This document shows positions 26,931 through 36,346 of a DNA stretch of 64,000 bases, in pieces; positions within the stretch are counted from its first letter, which is position 1; every line of letters starts with the position of its first letter. The notes below the pieces were generated by a model. It had not been told where the DNA came from and did no database searches. It was given only the letters and a program-made list of their open reading frames with translations. Position numbers and translations under genes: made by a program. Source of the DNA: Pukyongia sp. (GTDB taxonomy: Bacteria > Bacteroidota > Bacteroidia > Flavobacteriales > Flavobacteriaceae); NCBI GenBank assembly GCA_030148705.1, contig JASBSY010000006.1, positions 1 through 64,000 on the forward strand, read 5' to 3'.

Positions 26931-27692
26931 ATGTTTGAATTAATCGCTGATATTGCTCCCGAATTGGTAATCCTCTTCTTTTTCCTCGGAATGGGAACCT
27001 TTACCCTTTCAACTATAAGTGGCGGGGGCGGTGCCATGATGCAAATTCCAATCCTGAATTTCTTGATAGGCACCTCTCAGACAGCTCCGGTGATTAACCT
27101 GGGAGCACTTGTAAGCCGGCCTTCACGAATAATCATATTTTGGAACAATATAGTCTGGAAGGTTTTCTGGTATTATGTGCCTTCGGCTATTACAGGTGCT
27201 GTTATTGCAGGTTATCTGTTTTCGGAAGTAAAAATCGTCTGGATACAGATTCTGGTAGGACTATTCCTGGTTAGCACAATCTTTCAATATCGGTTTGGAA
27301 AGGCATCCCGGTCGTTTCCGGTGAAGACCTGGTATTTTATTCCCCTTGGGTTTATTATTTCAGTGATTGGAACCTTTACCGGGGGGATGGGACCCATCTT
27401 AAATCCTTTTTTACTGAATGCGGGAATAGACAAGGAAGAGCTGGTGGGTACCAAGGCGGCTCAATCGCTTTTTCTTGGCCTTGCCCAGGTAGGCAGTTAT
27501 ACCTTTTTCGGCCTGCTTACCAAAGAATTGTGGATATACGGCATCGCACTGGGACTTGGAGCTACGATAGGAAATTTAATTGGTAAGAAGCTGCTCTCGC
27601 GAATGAGCAAACTAAGTTTTAGACGCTGGGTGATCGTTATAATGGTTATAAGTGGCCTGGTGCTTATTGTTAAAGGAGTTTCCGATCTTTAA
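26931..27692 (+). CDS. TauE/SafE-family membrane permease
   Basis: 253 residues, about eight hydrophobic helices. The family marks are the glycine-rich TFTLSTISGGGGAMMQIP in the first helix region and its second-half counterpart GFIISVIGTFTGGMGPILNP, reflecting the internal duplication typical of the family, which exports sulfite, sulfoacetate or related organic anions. The specific substrate cannot be inferred. The ATG sits directly after the hairpin of the preceding gene, so its leader is either extremely short or includes that hairpin. Confidence 0.9.
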   Translation: MFELIADIAPELVILFFFLGMGTFTLSTISGGGGAMMQIPILNFLIGTSQTAPVINLGALVSRPSRIIIFWNNIVWKVFWYYVPSAITGAVIAGYLFSEVKIVWIQILVGLFLVSTIFQYRFGKASRSFPVKTWYFIPLGFIISVIGTFTGGMGPILNPFLLNAGIDKEELVGTKAAQSLFLGLAQVGSYTFFGLLTKELWIYGIALGLGATIGNLIGKKLLSRMSKLSFRRWVIVIMVISGLVLIVKGVSDL

Positions 27693-27720
27693 TAAAAAAA
27701 GGCCGGATTTACCGGCCTGT
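27692..27720 (-). terminator. Terminator of the hsp20 gene (probably bidirectional)
   Basis: On the reverse strand GGCCGG-TAAAT-CCGGCC is followed by TTTTTTT. It lies 17 nt after the hsp20 stop and directly after the converging permease gene. Confidence 0.85.
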
Positions 27721-27737
27721 ATTAATCCTGTATTAAT

Positions 27738-28253
27738 TTAGGAGATATCGATCTTCCTCGGTGGCTGACGCTTGGCTTCTTCTTTTTTCGGAAGCTCAAT
27801 ATTTAAGATCCCTTCATTGTATTTTGCTTCGATCTTGTCGTCGTCCACAGATTCGGGTAGTGTAAAACTTCTTTGGAATGAAGCATATCCGAATTCTCTG
27901 CGAGTATAGTTCGAATCGTCATCTTCTTTTTCGTTCTCAGTTCTGGTTTCCGAAGAAATAGTGAGAACCTGATTTTCGATCTCTATATTAAAATCGGACT
28001 TTTTCATACCCGGAACTGCCATCGATACCTTATACGAGTCAGCTGTTTCCTGAATGTTTACTTTAGGTAAGCTCATTCCGGTGTTAAAATTCGAGCGGAA
28101 GATACCCGGCAAATCATTGTGAAAATATTCATCTATCCATGACGACCAGGACGGGAAGGTCCCGGACAATCGTGATTCTTGGTTTGCCAAACTTCCATTT
28201 CTGTTAGATTTCACTAATGAATTCATAATATAAAAATTTAAGTTAGACATCAT
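27738..28253 (-). CDS. Hsp20/alpha-crystallin small heat shock protein
   Basis: 171 residues from the outer ATG. The alpha-crystallin domain spans about 65-160: LPKVNIQETADSYKVSMAVPG, DFNIEIENQVLTISSE, FQRSFTLPESVDDDKIEAKY and NEGILNIELPKKEE, the last being a canonical G-L-type motif. It is an ATP-independent chaperone that holds unfolding proteins. The start is uncertain: tandem ATGs at 28253 and 28250 have an A-rich leader with AAGAG upstream, while an inner ATG at 28226 (MNSLVKS) looks more like the N-terminus of homologues. Confidence 0.94.
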   Translation of the reverse strand: MMSNLNFYIMNSLVKSNRNGSLANQESRLSGTFPSWSSWIDEYFHNDLPGIFRSNFNTGMSLPKVNIQETADSYKVSMAVPGMKKSDFNIEIENQVLTISSETRTENEKEDDDSNYTRREFGYASFQRSFTLPESVDDDKIEAKYNEGILNIELPKKEEAKRQPPRKIDIS

Positions 28254-28425
28254 TTTTTGTTACTCTTTTAAATGCAAAAAGATTGCCATTCGAGTGTTAA
28301 TAAAAGAATTTTAACATCCAAACAGAAAAAAATCTTATCTGGGACTAAGGAATTAACGTATGGGACGCTACTTTCTGAAAAAATGTCACCCTGGATTCCA
28401 GTTCTCAAACTGCCAAATTGTACCC

Positions 28426-29889
28426 TTAGATCCCACTGATATACCCTCCGTAAATATCTTTGAACCTCATTCCGTCGGTGAGCGAATACTTGCTTAATTT
28501 CTTATATTCTACAAGTGCCCAGAGAACGAATTCCTTAAAGAAATACACATCAGATTCCGGGATATCCTGAAGGTATTCCTCTATCAGGCTATTCAAGGGT
28601 TCAATGCGGTTTAACTGCGCTCTGTATTCCTTATCGGATAGGGTATCCAGTAGTTCGAATCCGCTTTCTTCAAAGAACCAGGCAACTATATCGGTATAGG
28701 GATCCTTATCCGATTCCTTCTGAAGTTTTTCAATGCGCGGAAAATACTCGTTGAACTGTGCTTTGATCGCATCGGCTATAAGTTGCTGAGCAACTTCAGT
28801 AGCTCCTTCCTGTTCACCTTCATATACCAGTTCAACTTTTCCGGTCACTGCGGGAATCACTCCCATAAAATCTCCCATGCGCACCGTAGTCTTCGATTCA
28901 CCATTTTGCAATGCCCTGCGTTCGGCCGTACTCAGCAAATTCTCGAAAGCCGAAATACTCAGTCGGGCACTAACGCCACTCTTGGTATCGATAAATTCGC
29001 TTTCCCTTGCCTGGAAACTAATTTCCTCCAGTAAATCTTTGGCCAGTTCCGGCACATAGATATGCTGCTTTTCTTCCACTGCCATCCGGGTTTCCTGTTC
29101 TGTGATGGATCGGGCAATGGCAATATCATCCGGGTAATGCGTGAGTATCTGCGACCCTATCCTGTCTTTTAACGGAGTTACAATGCTGCCCCTGTTCGTA
29201 TAATCTTCAGGATTGGCAGTAAAGACGAATTGAATATCCAGAGGTAATCGCAGTTTAAATCCCCGAATCTGTACATCGCCTTCCTGTAAGATATTGAAGA
29301 GAGCCACCTGAATTCGCGCCTGGAGATCGGGAAGTTCATTGATTACAAAAATACTTCGGTTTGCACGAGGGATCATACCGTAATGAATCACCCGGTCGTC
29401 GGCATAGGTGAGCTTAAGATTAGCAGCCTTAATAGGGTCGACATCTCCAATTAGGTCTGCCACCGTCACATCCGGGGTTGCCAGTTTCTCGGAAAATCGC
29501 AAGTCCCTGTGTATCCATTCAATAGGGGTCTTATCTCCTTTTTCCCCAAGCAACTCTTTGGCGTACCTCGAGATAGGCTTGAACGGATCGTCGTTGATCT
29601 CACTACCCTCCACCACGGGGATAAATTCGTCAAGCAATGATACCATTTGGCGGGCAAGTCTTGTTTTAGCCTGACCACGCAATCCCAACAGGTTAATATT
29701 GTGCTTAGACAGTATGGCTCTTTCAAGTTCCGGAATTACAGAGAATTCATAACCGTGGATTCCGTCGAATGTCTTCTCCTTGGACATCAGCTTCTGAAGT
29801 AGATTCCTCCGTAGTTCGTCCTTGATAGTTTTATATTCATAACCCGCAGATTTGAGCTGTCCGAACGTTTTTATTTGATCAATTTTCAT
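28426..29889 (-). CDS. MoxR-type AAA+ ATPase
   Basis: 487 residues. Walker A is GLRGQAKTRLARQM (about 63-76). The Walker B segment reads SIFVINELPDL, with Asn-Glu where Asp-Glu is usual. IQFVFTANPEDYTNRGSIVTPLKDR supplies sensor 1 and the arginine region. It belongs to the MoxR/magnesium-chelatase-like AAA+ group, which works with VWA-domain partners as metal-insertion or remodelling chaperones. The VWA gene ends 8 nt upstream, so the two form an operon. The client protein is unknown. Confidence 0.9.
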   Translation of the reverse strand: MKIDQIKTFGQLKSAGYEYKTIKDELRRNLLQKLMSKEKTFDGIHGYEFSVIPELERAILSKHNINLLGLRGQAKTRLARQMVSLLDEFIPVVEGSEINDDPFKPISRYAKELLGEKGDKTPIEWIHRDLRFSEKLATPDVTVADLIGDVDPIKAANLKLTYADDRVIHYGMIPRANRSIFVINELPDLQARIQVALFNILQEGDVQIRGFKLRLPLDIQFVFTANPEDYTNRGSIVTPLKDRIGSQILTHYPDDIAIARSITEQETRMAVEEKQHIYVPELAKDLLEEISFQARESEFIDTKSGVSARLSISAFENLLSTAERRALQNGESKTTVRMGDFMGVIPAVTGKVELVYEGEQEGATEVAQQLIADAIKAQFNEYFPRIEKLQKESDKDPYTDIVAWFFEESGFELLDTLSDKEYRAQLNRIEPLNSLIEEYLQDIPESDVYFFKEFVLWALVEYKKLSKYSLTDGMRFKDIYGGYISGI

Positions 29890-29897
29890 ATTCTGTT

Positions 29898-31043
29898 TTA
29901 TCTAATTCGTTTTTGTCTGTTGGTTTCGTAATCCGAAAAGATCATCTCTCCCAGACCTTGTAAGCCGGTATATAATGCCTTCCCCTGGTTGGCAGCGGTA
30001 AATTCCTCCACAAAGCGAATGAGGTAGGGGTCCTGTGCGATCATAAAGGTGGTAATGGGAATATGAAGTTTTCTTGCCTGCCGTGCCATCATATAGCATT
30101 TGTTTACGATATGCGGATCGAGCCCCACACTGTTTTTATAGTATTCCCCGTTACTGAGTTGCATGCAACTGGGTTTCCCATCGGTGATCATGAAGATTTG
30201 CTTATTGGTATTTCGCTTCCTTCTTAACATATCCATGGCTAATTGTAATCCAGCAACCGTATTGGTATGGTAGGGGCCTACATTTAAATACGGCAGGTCT
30301 TTTACCTCAATCGGCCAGGCATCGTTGCCAAATACCAGGATGTCCAGCGTATCCTTTGGATAGCGAGTGGTAATAAGTTCGGAAAGTGCCATGGCTACTT
30401 TTTTGGCCGGGGTAATACGATCTTCACCATACAATATCATACTGTGACTGATATCGATCATTAGCACGGTACTCATCTGTGCCTTATACATGGTTTCTTC
30501 AACCACCAGGTCGCGTTCTTCGATGTGAAAGTCGGATATCCCGTGATTTATCTGGGCATTCTTCAAACTCTCGGTCATGGAAATACTGTCCAGCGGGTCG
30601 CCAAACTGATAATTCCTGTATTCGCCGGCCAGTTCGTCGCCCTGCCCGGTATATTTCGTTTTGTGATTTCCACTTCCGCTTCGCCTGATCTTCCCGAACA
30701 CCTGGTCGAGAACTCTTTTGCGCAGGGCCTGTTCCAGCTTTTCAGTTAACCGCATAGCTCCTGCACCACTCCCCTGTCCGTCACCATTGCCTTTTGAATC
30801 GAATTCCTTACGGATATACCCCTTCTTTTTCAGGTCTTCGATAAAATCATCTATGCTGTATTCCGCGGTGGTGATTTGGTACTCTTCATCGAGCTGCCGC
30901 AACCAATCGATGGCCTCATCGAAATCGCCCGATGTATGGATAATGAGTTCCTGAAAAATCTCGAAAAGTTTTTCAAAAGGAGTTTGTTCTTCAGGAATAT
31001 GCTGGGTAAAAACATATCCGGAAGGCCTGTCTTTCTTCTTCAT
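29898..31043 (-). CDS. VWA-domain protein, partner of the MoxR ATPase
   Basis: 381 residues, no signal peptide or membrane helix. The N-terminal half is helical and charged; the von Willebrand A domain occupies about 185-370 with an intact MIDAS site: TVLMIDISHSMI (DxSxS) and MITDGKPS. Together with the ATPase just downstream this is a classic MoxR-VWA pair, in which the VWA protein binds a metal ion and the client. First gene of the two-gene operon, divergent from the Asp-box protein gene. Confidence 0.9.
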   Translation of the reverse strand: MKKKDRPSGYVFTQHIPEEQTPFEKLFEIFQELIIHTSGDFDEAIDWLRQLDEEYQITTAEYSIDDFIEDLKKKGYIRKEFDSKGNGDGQGSGAGAMRLTEKLEQALRKRVLDQVFGKIRRSGSGNHKTKYTGQGDELAGEYRNYQFGDPLDSISMTESLKNAQINHGISDFHIEERDLVVEETMYKAQMSTVLMIDISHSMILYGEDRITPAKKVAMALSELITTRYPKDTLDILVFGNDAWPIEVKDLPYLNVGPYHTNTVAGLQLAMDMLRRKRNTNKQIFMITDGKPSCMQLSNGEYYKNSVGLDPHIVNKCYMMARQARKLHIPITTFMIAQDPYLIRFVEEFTAANQGKALYTGLQGLGEMIFSDYETNRQKRIR

Positions 31044-31102
31044 AAGCTAAAGATAGTATAATTAGAAACAACAAGGAAGCCGTATTAACAGCCTTTTAAG
31101 AC

Positions 31103-31134
31103 TTGAATATCTTCGTATAAATTTAGTACCTTTA
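31103..31134 (+). promoter_or_regulatory. Candidate promoter of the Asp-box protein gene
   Basis: TTG (31103-31105), a 21-nt spacer and TACCTTTA (31127-31134), one mismatch from TAnnTTTG, lie 33 nt before the ATG at 31168. Confidence 0.35.
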
Positions 31135-31167
31135 ATTTTCTTAAAATCCAAAACTCAACCCTTTCAC

Positions 31168-34100
31168 ATGAGAAGATTCCTCTTACTGTTATTTGTATTT
31201 TCTGCATTTTCAACCTATTCACAAAAAGTATCCATGGACCTGATGAAGGACATGAAACCTCGCAATATCGGACCCGGGGGTATGTCGGGTCGTGTTACCG
31301 CCATCGATGTGGTGGTAAGCAATCCCGATGTGATGTTCGTAGGGACAGCTTCGGGTGGATTGTGGAAATCGACCAGTGGGGGAATTAAATGGTTTCCTGT
31401 ATTCGATGATCAGCCTACGGCTTCGATTGGTGCCGTAGCCATACAACAAAGCAACCCTTCCGTAATTTGGGTTGGTACGGGTGAAGGAAACCCAAGGAAC
31501 AGTCTTAACGGAGGATACGGGGTTTATAAATCCATGGATGGCGGAAAGTCATGGAAGTCCATGGGGCTTGAAAACACCCGTCACATTCACCGGGTGGTTA
31601 TTCATCCCGACGACCCGAACACCGTATACGTAGGTGCCATTGGTAGTCCGTGGGGCGTACACCCCGAACGCGGGGTATTTAAAACCACCGATGGCGGGGA
31701 GACCTGGAAAAAGATATTGTATGTTAACGACAAAACAGGGGTTGCCGATCTGGTGATGGATCCTCATAATCCCAACAAATTAATCGCCGCCATGTGGGAA
31801 CATAAGAGAGACCCCTGGTTCTTTAACTCGGGTGGTGAAGGCAGTGGTTTATATATAACCCATGACGGAGGTCGCAGTTGGGAAGAACGCACTCATGAGG
31901 ATGGGCTTCCGAAAGGTGAGCTTGGGCGAATCGGGGTCGCAATAGCCAGAAACAAGCCTGATATAGTATATGCCCTTGTAGAAGCCAAAAAGAATGCCCT
32001 TTATAAAAGTGAGGACGGCGGCTTTAACTGGAAAAAGATAAACGACAAAGACGATATTGGAAACAGACCTTTCTACTATTCCGAAATATACGTCGATCCC
32101 CAAAACGAAAATCGGGTATATTCTGTCTTCACTTACGTGAATGTATCCCAGGATGGCGGCAAGAATTTCGATGAATTAATGCCTGCCTATGGGGTGGATA
32201 ACGGAGTACATCCCGATCATCACGCATGGTGGATACATCCGGAAGACGGTAGTTTTATGATAGACGGAAACGACGGGGGGATGAACATCACCCACGATGG
32301 GGGTAAGACCTGGCGCTTTATTGGCAATCTTCCGGTGGCCCAGTTTTACCATATTGCAGTAGATAATGAGTTTCCCTATAATGTTTATGGCGGTATGCAG
32401 GACAACGGAAGCTGGCGTGGCCCGGCCTATGTGTGGAAATCGCAGGGAATAAGAAATAGTTACTGGCAGGAAATTTCATTTGGAGATGGCTTCGATGTAG
32501 TACCAGATCCCGACGATAGCCGCTACGGCTGGAGTATGAGCCAACAGGGATATGTTAGTCGGTACGACTGGATAACCGGTAACAATTATACGGTACGACC
32601 CACCCATCCGGATCCGGAGGTGGAATTGCGCTTTAACTGGAACTCGGCTATTAACATCGATCCTTTCAACAGTAATACGCTTTATTTCGGCAGTCAGTTC
32701 GTACACAAAAGTACCGATAAGGGCCTTACCTGGCAGGTGATCTCTCCTGATCTCACTACCAACGATCCTGAAAAACAAAAACAATCCGAAAGTGGCGGAC
32801 TAACAATGGATGCTACAGGAGCGGAAAACCATACAACCATTCTGGTGATTGAGCCTTCCGTCCTGGAACCCAATATGCTGTGGGTGGGGACCGACGACGG
32901 GCGGGTACATTATACGCAGAACGGCGGACAAAGCTGGACAGATGTTTCTTCCAATGTCAAGGGCTTGCCTGAAGGCAGCTGGATTGCGCAAATTAAAGCT
33001 TCCAACAAGAATAAGGGCGAAGCCCTGCTGATCGCAAACGATTATCGGCGTTTTAATTATACACCTTACGCCTACAGGACCACAAATTATGGCAAAAGCT
33101 GGGAACGCATAGTCGATGGTGATGACGTACTGAGTTATGCGCTGAGCATAGTGGAAGATCCCGAAGAAAAGCGATTGCTGTTCCTGGGAACCGATGACGG
33201 TTTATATGTTAGTATTGACGGAGCTGCGAGCTGGACCAAGTGGACCAGTGGCTTTCCCACCACCTCGGTCAAGGACCTTGTTATCCATCCCAGGGAGCAC
33301 GATCTGGTGATTGGAACCTTCGGACGTGCAGCCTGGGTAATGGATGATATTCGGCCCTTACGGGAAATGGCGAGAACCTCGGGACTGCCCTCCGATCCGG
33401 TGAAATTATATACTCCTCCCACTGCCTACCAGGCGGCCTACCAGCAGCCAACCGGCAGCAGATTTGGGGCAGATGCGATTTACAACGGTGAAAACCGCCC
33501 CTATGGTGCAAGGTTTAAGTACTACTTCAAAAAAGAGGAGAAGTCGGTAGAAGAAAATAAGTCCTCTGAGACTGATGACGATAAGGAAACTGAAACCGCT
33601 TCAGAAAAAACCGATGGAAAACACAAGGATAGCCTGTACCTGCGAATCTATGATGGTGACCGACTGATACGTACATTAAAGCAAAAAACTCCCGATAGCA
33701 GTGGTATTTATCAGTGGCGATGGTTTATGGATGAAGCCGGAGTAGAAAGGCCCAGTCGCAAATCTCGGGAGCGCAAAAACGAACCTGGTGGTGTAACCGT
33801 TAAACCGGGAACCTATAGGGCAGTACTTAGTTATCGGGACCATAGTTCCACGGCCAATATTAAGGTAGAAAGTGATCCGCGATTGGACATTTCCCGCAAG
33901 AGTATTGATGAAGCCTATTCGGCTTCCAAGCAGATTGAAGACATGACAGCCGTGGCTGCCAATGCGGTAAAGCAACTTGTTGAAAGTAAGGCAACAGTGG
34001 AGGAGTTTCAGAAGAAATTAAAAGAAAAGGATTCCGAAACATATAAAGATGATATCAAAGCGGGTAAGGAATTGATCGAGAAAATAGACGAATTGATTGC

Positions 34101-34380
34101 ACTTTATCTCGGTAAGGAAGACAAACGACAGGGGATTACAAGAAACCCGGAAGTCACGGTTATGCAACGCATAGGTACCGCGAACTGGTACAGCGGCAGC
34201 CGACCTGATGGGCTGACGGCTACAGAACAAGTGCTTATCGAGCACGCCAGGAACGAATTAAACGATGCACTTTCCAAAACCAACGACTTTTATGTAACCC
34301 AATGGCCTGCTTATAAGTCTAAAATGGAAGGATTGAATTTATCTCCATTCAAAGAAACAAAAACCTTTAAAACCAATTAA
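31168..34380 (+). CDS. Large secreted Asp-box (BNR/sortilin-like) propeller protein
   Basis: 1070 residues with a signal peptide (cleavage near TYSQ). About ten Asp-box motifs of the S-x-D-G-G-x-x-W type are visible, for example SMDGGKSWKS, TTDGGETWKK, THDGGRSWEE, SEDGGFNWKK, THDGGKTWRF and TQNGGQSWTD, giving one or two VPS10/sialidase-like propellers. A Lys/Glu-rich linker (about 790-820) leads to a C-terminal beta-sandwich and helical region. These proteins are often named glycosyl hydrolase, but no catalytic residues are visible and a binding role is as likely. The S9 peptidase gene follows after 10 nt, so co-expression is probable. Confidence 0.9.
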   Translation: MRRFLLLLFVFSAFSTYSQKVSMDLMKDMKPRNIGPGGMSGRVTAIDVVVSNPDVMFVGTASGGLWKSTSGGIKWFPVFDDQPTASIGAVAIQQSNPSVIWVGTGEGNPRNSLNGGYGVYKSMDGGKSWKSMGLENTRHIHRVVIHPDDPNTVYVGAIGSPWGVHPERGVFKTTDGGETWKKILYVNDKTGVADLVMDPHNPNKLIAAMWEHKRDPWFFNSGGEGSGLYITHDGGRSWEERTHEDGLPKGELGRIGVAIARNKPDIVYALVEAKKNALYKSEDGGFNWKKINDKDDIGNRPFYYSEIYVDPQNENRVYSVFTYVNVSQDGGKNFDELMPAYGVDNGVHPDHHAWWIHPEDGSFMIDGNDGGMNITHDGGKTWRFIGNLPVAQFYHIAVDNEFPYNVYGGMQDNGSWRGPAYVWKSQGIRNSYWQEISFGDGFDVVPDPDDSRYGWSMSQQGYVSRYDWITGNNYTVRPTHPDPEVELRFNWNSAINIDPFNSNTLYFGSQFVHKSTDKGLTWQVISPDLTTNDPEKQKQSESGGLTMDATGAENHTTILVIEPSVLEPNMLWVGTDDGRVHYTQNGGQSWTDVSSNVKGLPEGSWIAQIKASNKNKGEALLIANDYRRFNYTPYAYRTTNYGKSWERIVDGDDVLSYALSIVEDPEEKRLLFLGTDDGLYVSIDGAASWTKWTSGFPTTSVKDLVIHPREHDLVIGTFGRAAWVMDDIRPLREMARTSGLPSDPVKLYTPPTAYQAAYQQPTGSRFGADAIYNGENRPYGARFKYYFKKEEKSVEENKSSETDDDKETETASEKTDGKHKDSLYLRIYDGDRLIRTLKQKTPDSSGIYQWRWFMDEAGVERPSRKSRERKNEPGGVTVKPGTYRAVLSYRDHSSTANIKVESDPRLDISRKSIDEAYSASKQIEDMTAVAANAVKQLVESKATVEEFQKKLKEKDSETYKDDIKAGKELIEKIDELIALYLGKEDKRQGITRNPEVTVMQRIGTANWYSGSRPDGLTATEQVLIEHARNELNDALSKTNDFYVTQWPAYKSKMEGLNLSPFKETKTFKTN

Positions 34381-34390
34381 ATCGACAACA

Positions 34391-36334
34391 ATGAAAAAAG
34401 CGGCATTATTAGTATTGATGGCTTTTCTCTTCTTTTCCTGTAAGGACAGGGATAATAGTGAGATGGCCGATACTACGGAAATCGAACAGTATACCATAGA
34501 GCAATTTATGGATAATGAAAACGCATTTGCCAATGGGTATTCATCAGACAATTCAAAAGTCCTGATAACGAGCAATCGATCGGGCATCTACAATATTTAC
34601 AGTATCTCGGCCACTGGCGGAGAACTCACTCCTATTACCCAATCCGACAGCGCTTCTGTATTCGGCATCGGGTATTTTCCGAAAGATGACCGTATCCTGT
34701 TTCGTATGGATGGCAACGGCGACGAAATATACAAGATCTTTATGAAGGAGGGGGAAGAGATAAAAAGATTAACGCCGGCCGAAAATGTAAGGGCTTTATT
34801 CAGGGGTTGGGCCAAGGACGGTAACAGTTTTTTCTATGGCAGTAATGAGCGAGACTCCAGATATATGGATCACTACGAAATGAAGCTGGATGATTTTTCT
34901 TCAGAAATGATCTACCGGAATAACGACGGCATGGAGTTCGGGGGGATGTCTGACGATCGCAAATATATTCTGCTTGTGAAAGCTGTAAATACCAACGACA
35001 GCGACCTCTACCTACTGAATACAGAAGATAAAACCACGGTTAAGATCAACGATAACCTCAGTGCAAATTCGCCTGAGGATTTTGCACCCGACGGTAAATC
35101 ATTTTATTATACAACAGACGACGGTGCTGAATTCAGTTATGTTATGCAGTACAATATTGAAGATGGAAGCAAAACCAAAGTGTTGGAGAAGAATTGGGAT
35201 ATAAATTCCTATTACTTTACCGAAAACGGCAAATACCAGATTACGTTCTCGAACGAAGATGCCAAGACCGTAATGACTGTTACTGAAGTTGCTACTAACA
35301 AAAAGGTGAAATTCCCCTCTTTTGAAAATAAGGAAGTGAGCAGCGCGAATTTTTCCGATGATGAATCAATGGCTTTGCTCTCGGTAGGCGGTTCCCATAC
35401 ACCGAGTAATGCCTATTCATACAACCTTGAAACCAAGGAACTGCATCAGTTAACCGATGTTTTAAACGACGAAATCGACCCCTCCCACCTGGTTGCTGCG
35501 GAGGTAATTCGCTATAAATCCTTCGACGGGTTGGAGATTCCTGCTATATTCTATGTACCCAAGCAGGCTTCTGCGGAAAACCCTGTTCCCGCTCTGGTAT
35601 GGGTTCACGGGGGTCCCGGCGGACAATCGCGGCAAAATTTCAATTCCACTATTCAATACCTGGTGAATCACGGCTATGCAATATTAGCGGTAAACAACCG
35701 TGGTAGCAGTGGTTACGGTAAGTCTTTCTATAAAATGGACGATCGCAATCACGGCGATAAGGACCTGAAAGACTGTATCGCCGGTAAGGACTGGTTAAAA
35801 GCTCAACCCATGATAGACGGCGAGAAAATAGGGATCATTGGAGGATCGTATGGGGGTTATATGACCATGGCTGCACTGGCCTATGCTCCGGAGGAGTTTA
35901 AGGTTGGAGTAAATATCTTTGGTGTTACTAACTGGCTGAGAACTCTGAAAAGCATCCCGCCATGGTGGGAATCGTTTAAGGAAGCCCTTTATACCGAAAT
36001 GGGCGACCCCAACACCGAAGATTCGGTAAGGTTGCGGGCTATCTCTCCTTTGTTTCATGCCGAAAATGTTACAAAACCCCTTATTGTATTACAGGGAGCT
36101 CAGGACCCGCGCGTACTGAAAATTGAAAGTGACGAAATTGTTGAAAGTGTAAAGAACAACGGAGTGCCGGTAGAATATGTACTTTTTGAGGATGAAGGCC
36201 ACGGGTTCGTGAAAAAAGAGAATCAGATCGAAGCCTATGGCAGGATCAAGGAATTCCTCGATAAATACCTTAAAGGGGAAGGCCTGGAAACCATGGACAC
36301 AGGTGAAAAAGAAACATCGGAAGCTAAAGTTTAA
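34391..36334 (+). CDS. S9-family prolyl oligopeptidase-type lipoprotein
   Basis: 647 residues. Lipoprotein signal with lipobox FFSC (Cys17). The N-terminal half is a beta-propeller (blades such as NSKVLITSNRSGIYNIYSIS); the C-terminal half is an alpha/beta hydrolase with nucleophile Ser486 in GIIGGSYGGYMTMAAL, acid in QGAQDPRVL and His in EDEGHGF. The family includes dipeptidyl peptidase IV and acylaminoacyl peptidases, cutting short peptides. Lipid anchoring suggests action at the outer or inner membrane. It lies 10 nt after the Asp-box protein gene. Confidence 0.94.
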   Translation: MKKAALLVLMAFLFFSCKDRDNSEMADTTEIEQYTIEQFMDNENAFANGYSSDNSKVLITSNRSGIYNIYSISATGGELTPITQSDSASVFGIGYFPKDDRILFRMDGNGDEIYKIFMKEGEEIKRLTPAENVRALFRGWAKDGNSFFYGSNERDSRYMDHYEMKLDDFSSEMIYRNNDGMEFGGMSDDRKYILLVKAVNTNDSDLYLLNTEDKTTVKINDNLSANSPEDFAPDGKSFYYTTDDGAEFSYVMQYNIEDGSKTKVLEKNWDINSYYFTENGKYQITFSNEDAKTVMTVTEVATNKKVKFPSFENKEVSSANFSDDESMALLSVGGSHTPSNAYSYNLETKELHQLTDVLNDEIDPSHLVAAEVIRYKSFDGLEIPAIFYVPKQASAENPVPALVWVHGGPGGQSRQNFNSTIQYLVNHGYAILAVNNRGSSGYGKSFYKMDDRNHGDKDLKDCIAGKDWLKAQPMIDGEKIGIIGGSYGGYMTMAALAYAPEEFKVGVNIFGVTNWLRTLKSIPPWWESFKEALYTEMGDPNTEDSVRLRAISPLFHAENVTKPLIVLQGAQDPRVLKIESDEIVESVKNNGVPVEYVLFEDEGHGFVKKENQIEAYGRIKEFLDKYLKGEGLETMDTGEKETSEAKV

Positions 36335-36346
36335 AAACAAGTGCAT

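Noticed and set aside
28426-31043. MoxR-VWA pair as part of a phage-defence system
   Set aside because: No nuclease, protease or third defence component is adjacent, and neighbours are housekeeping and envelope genes.
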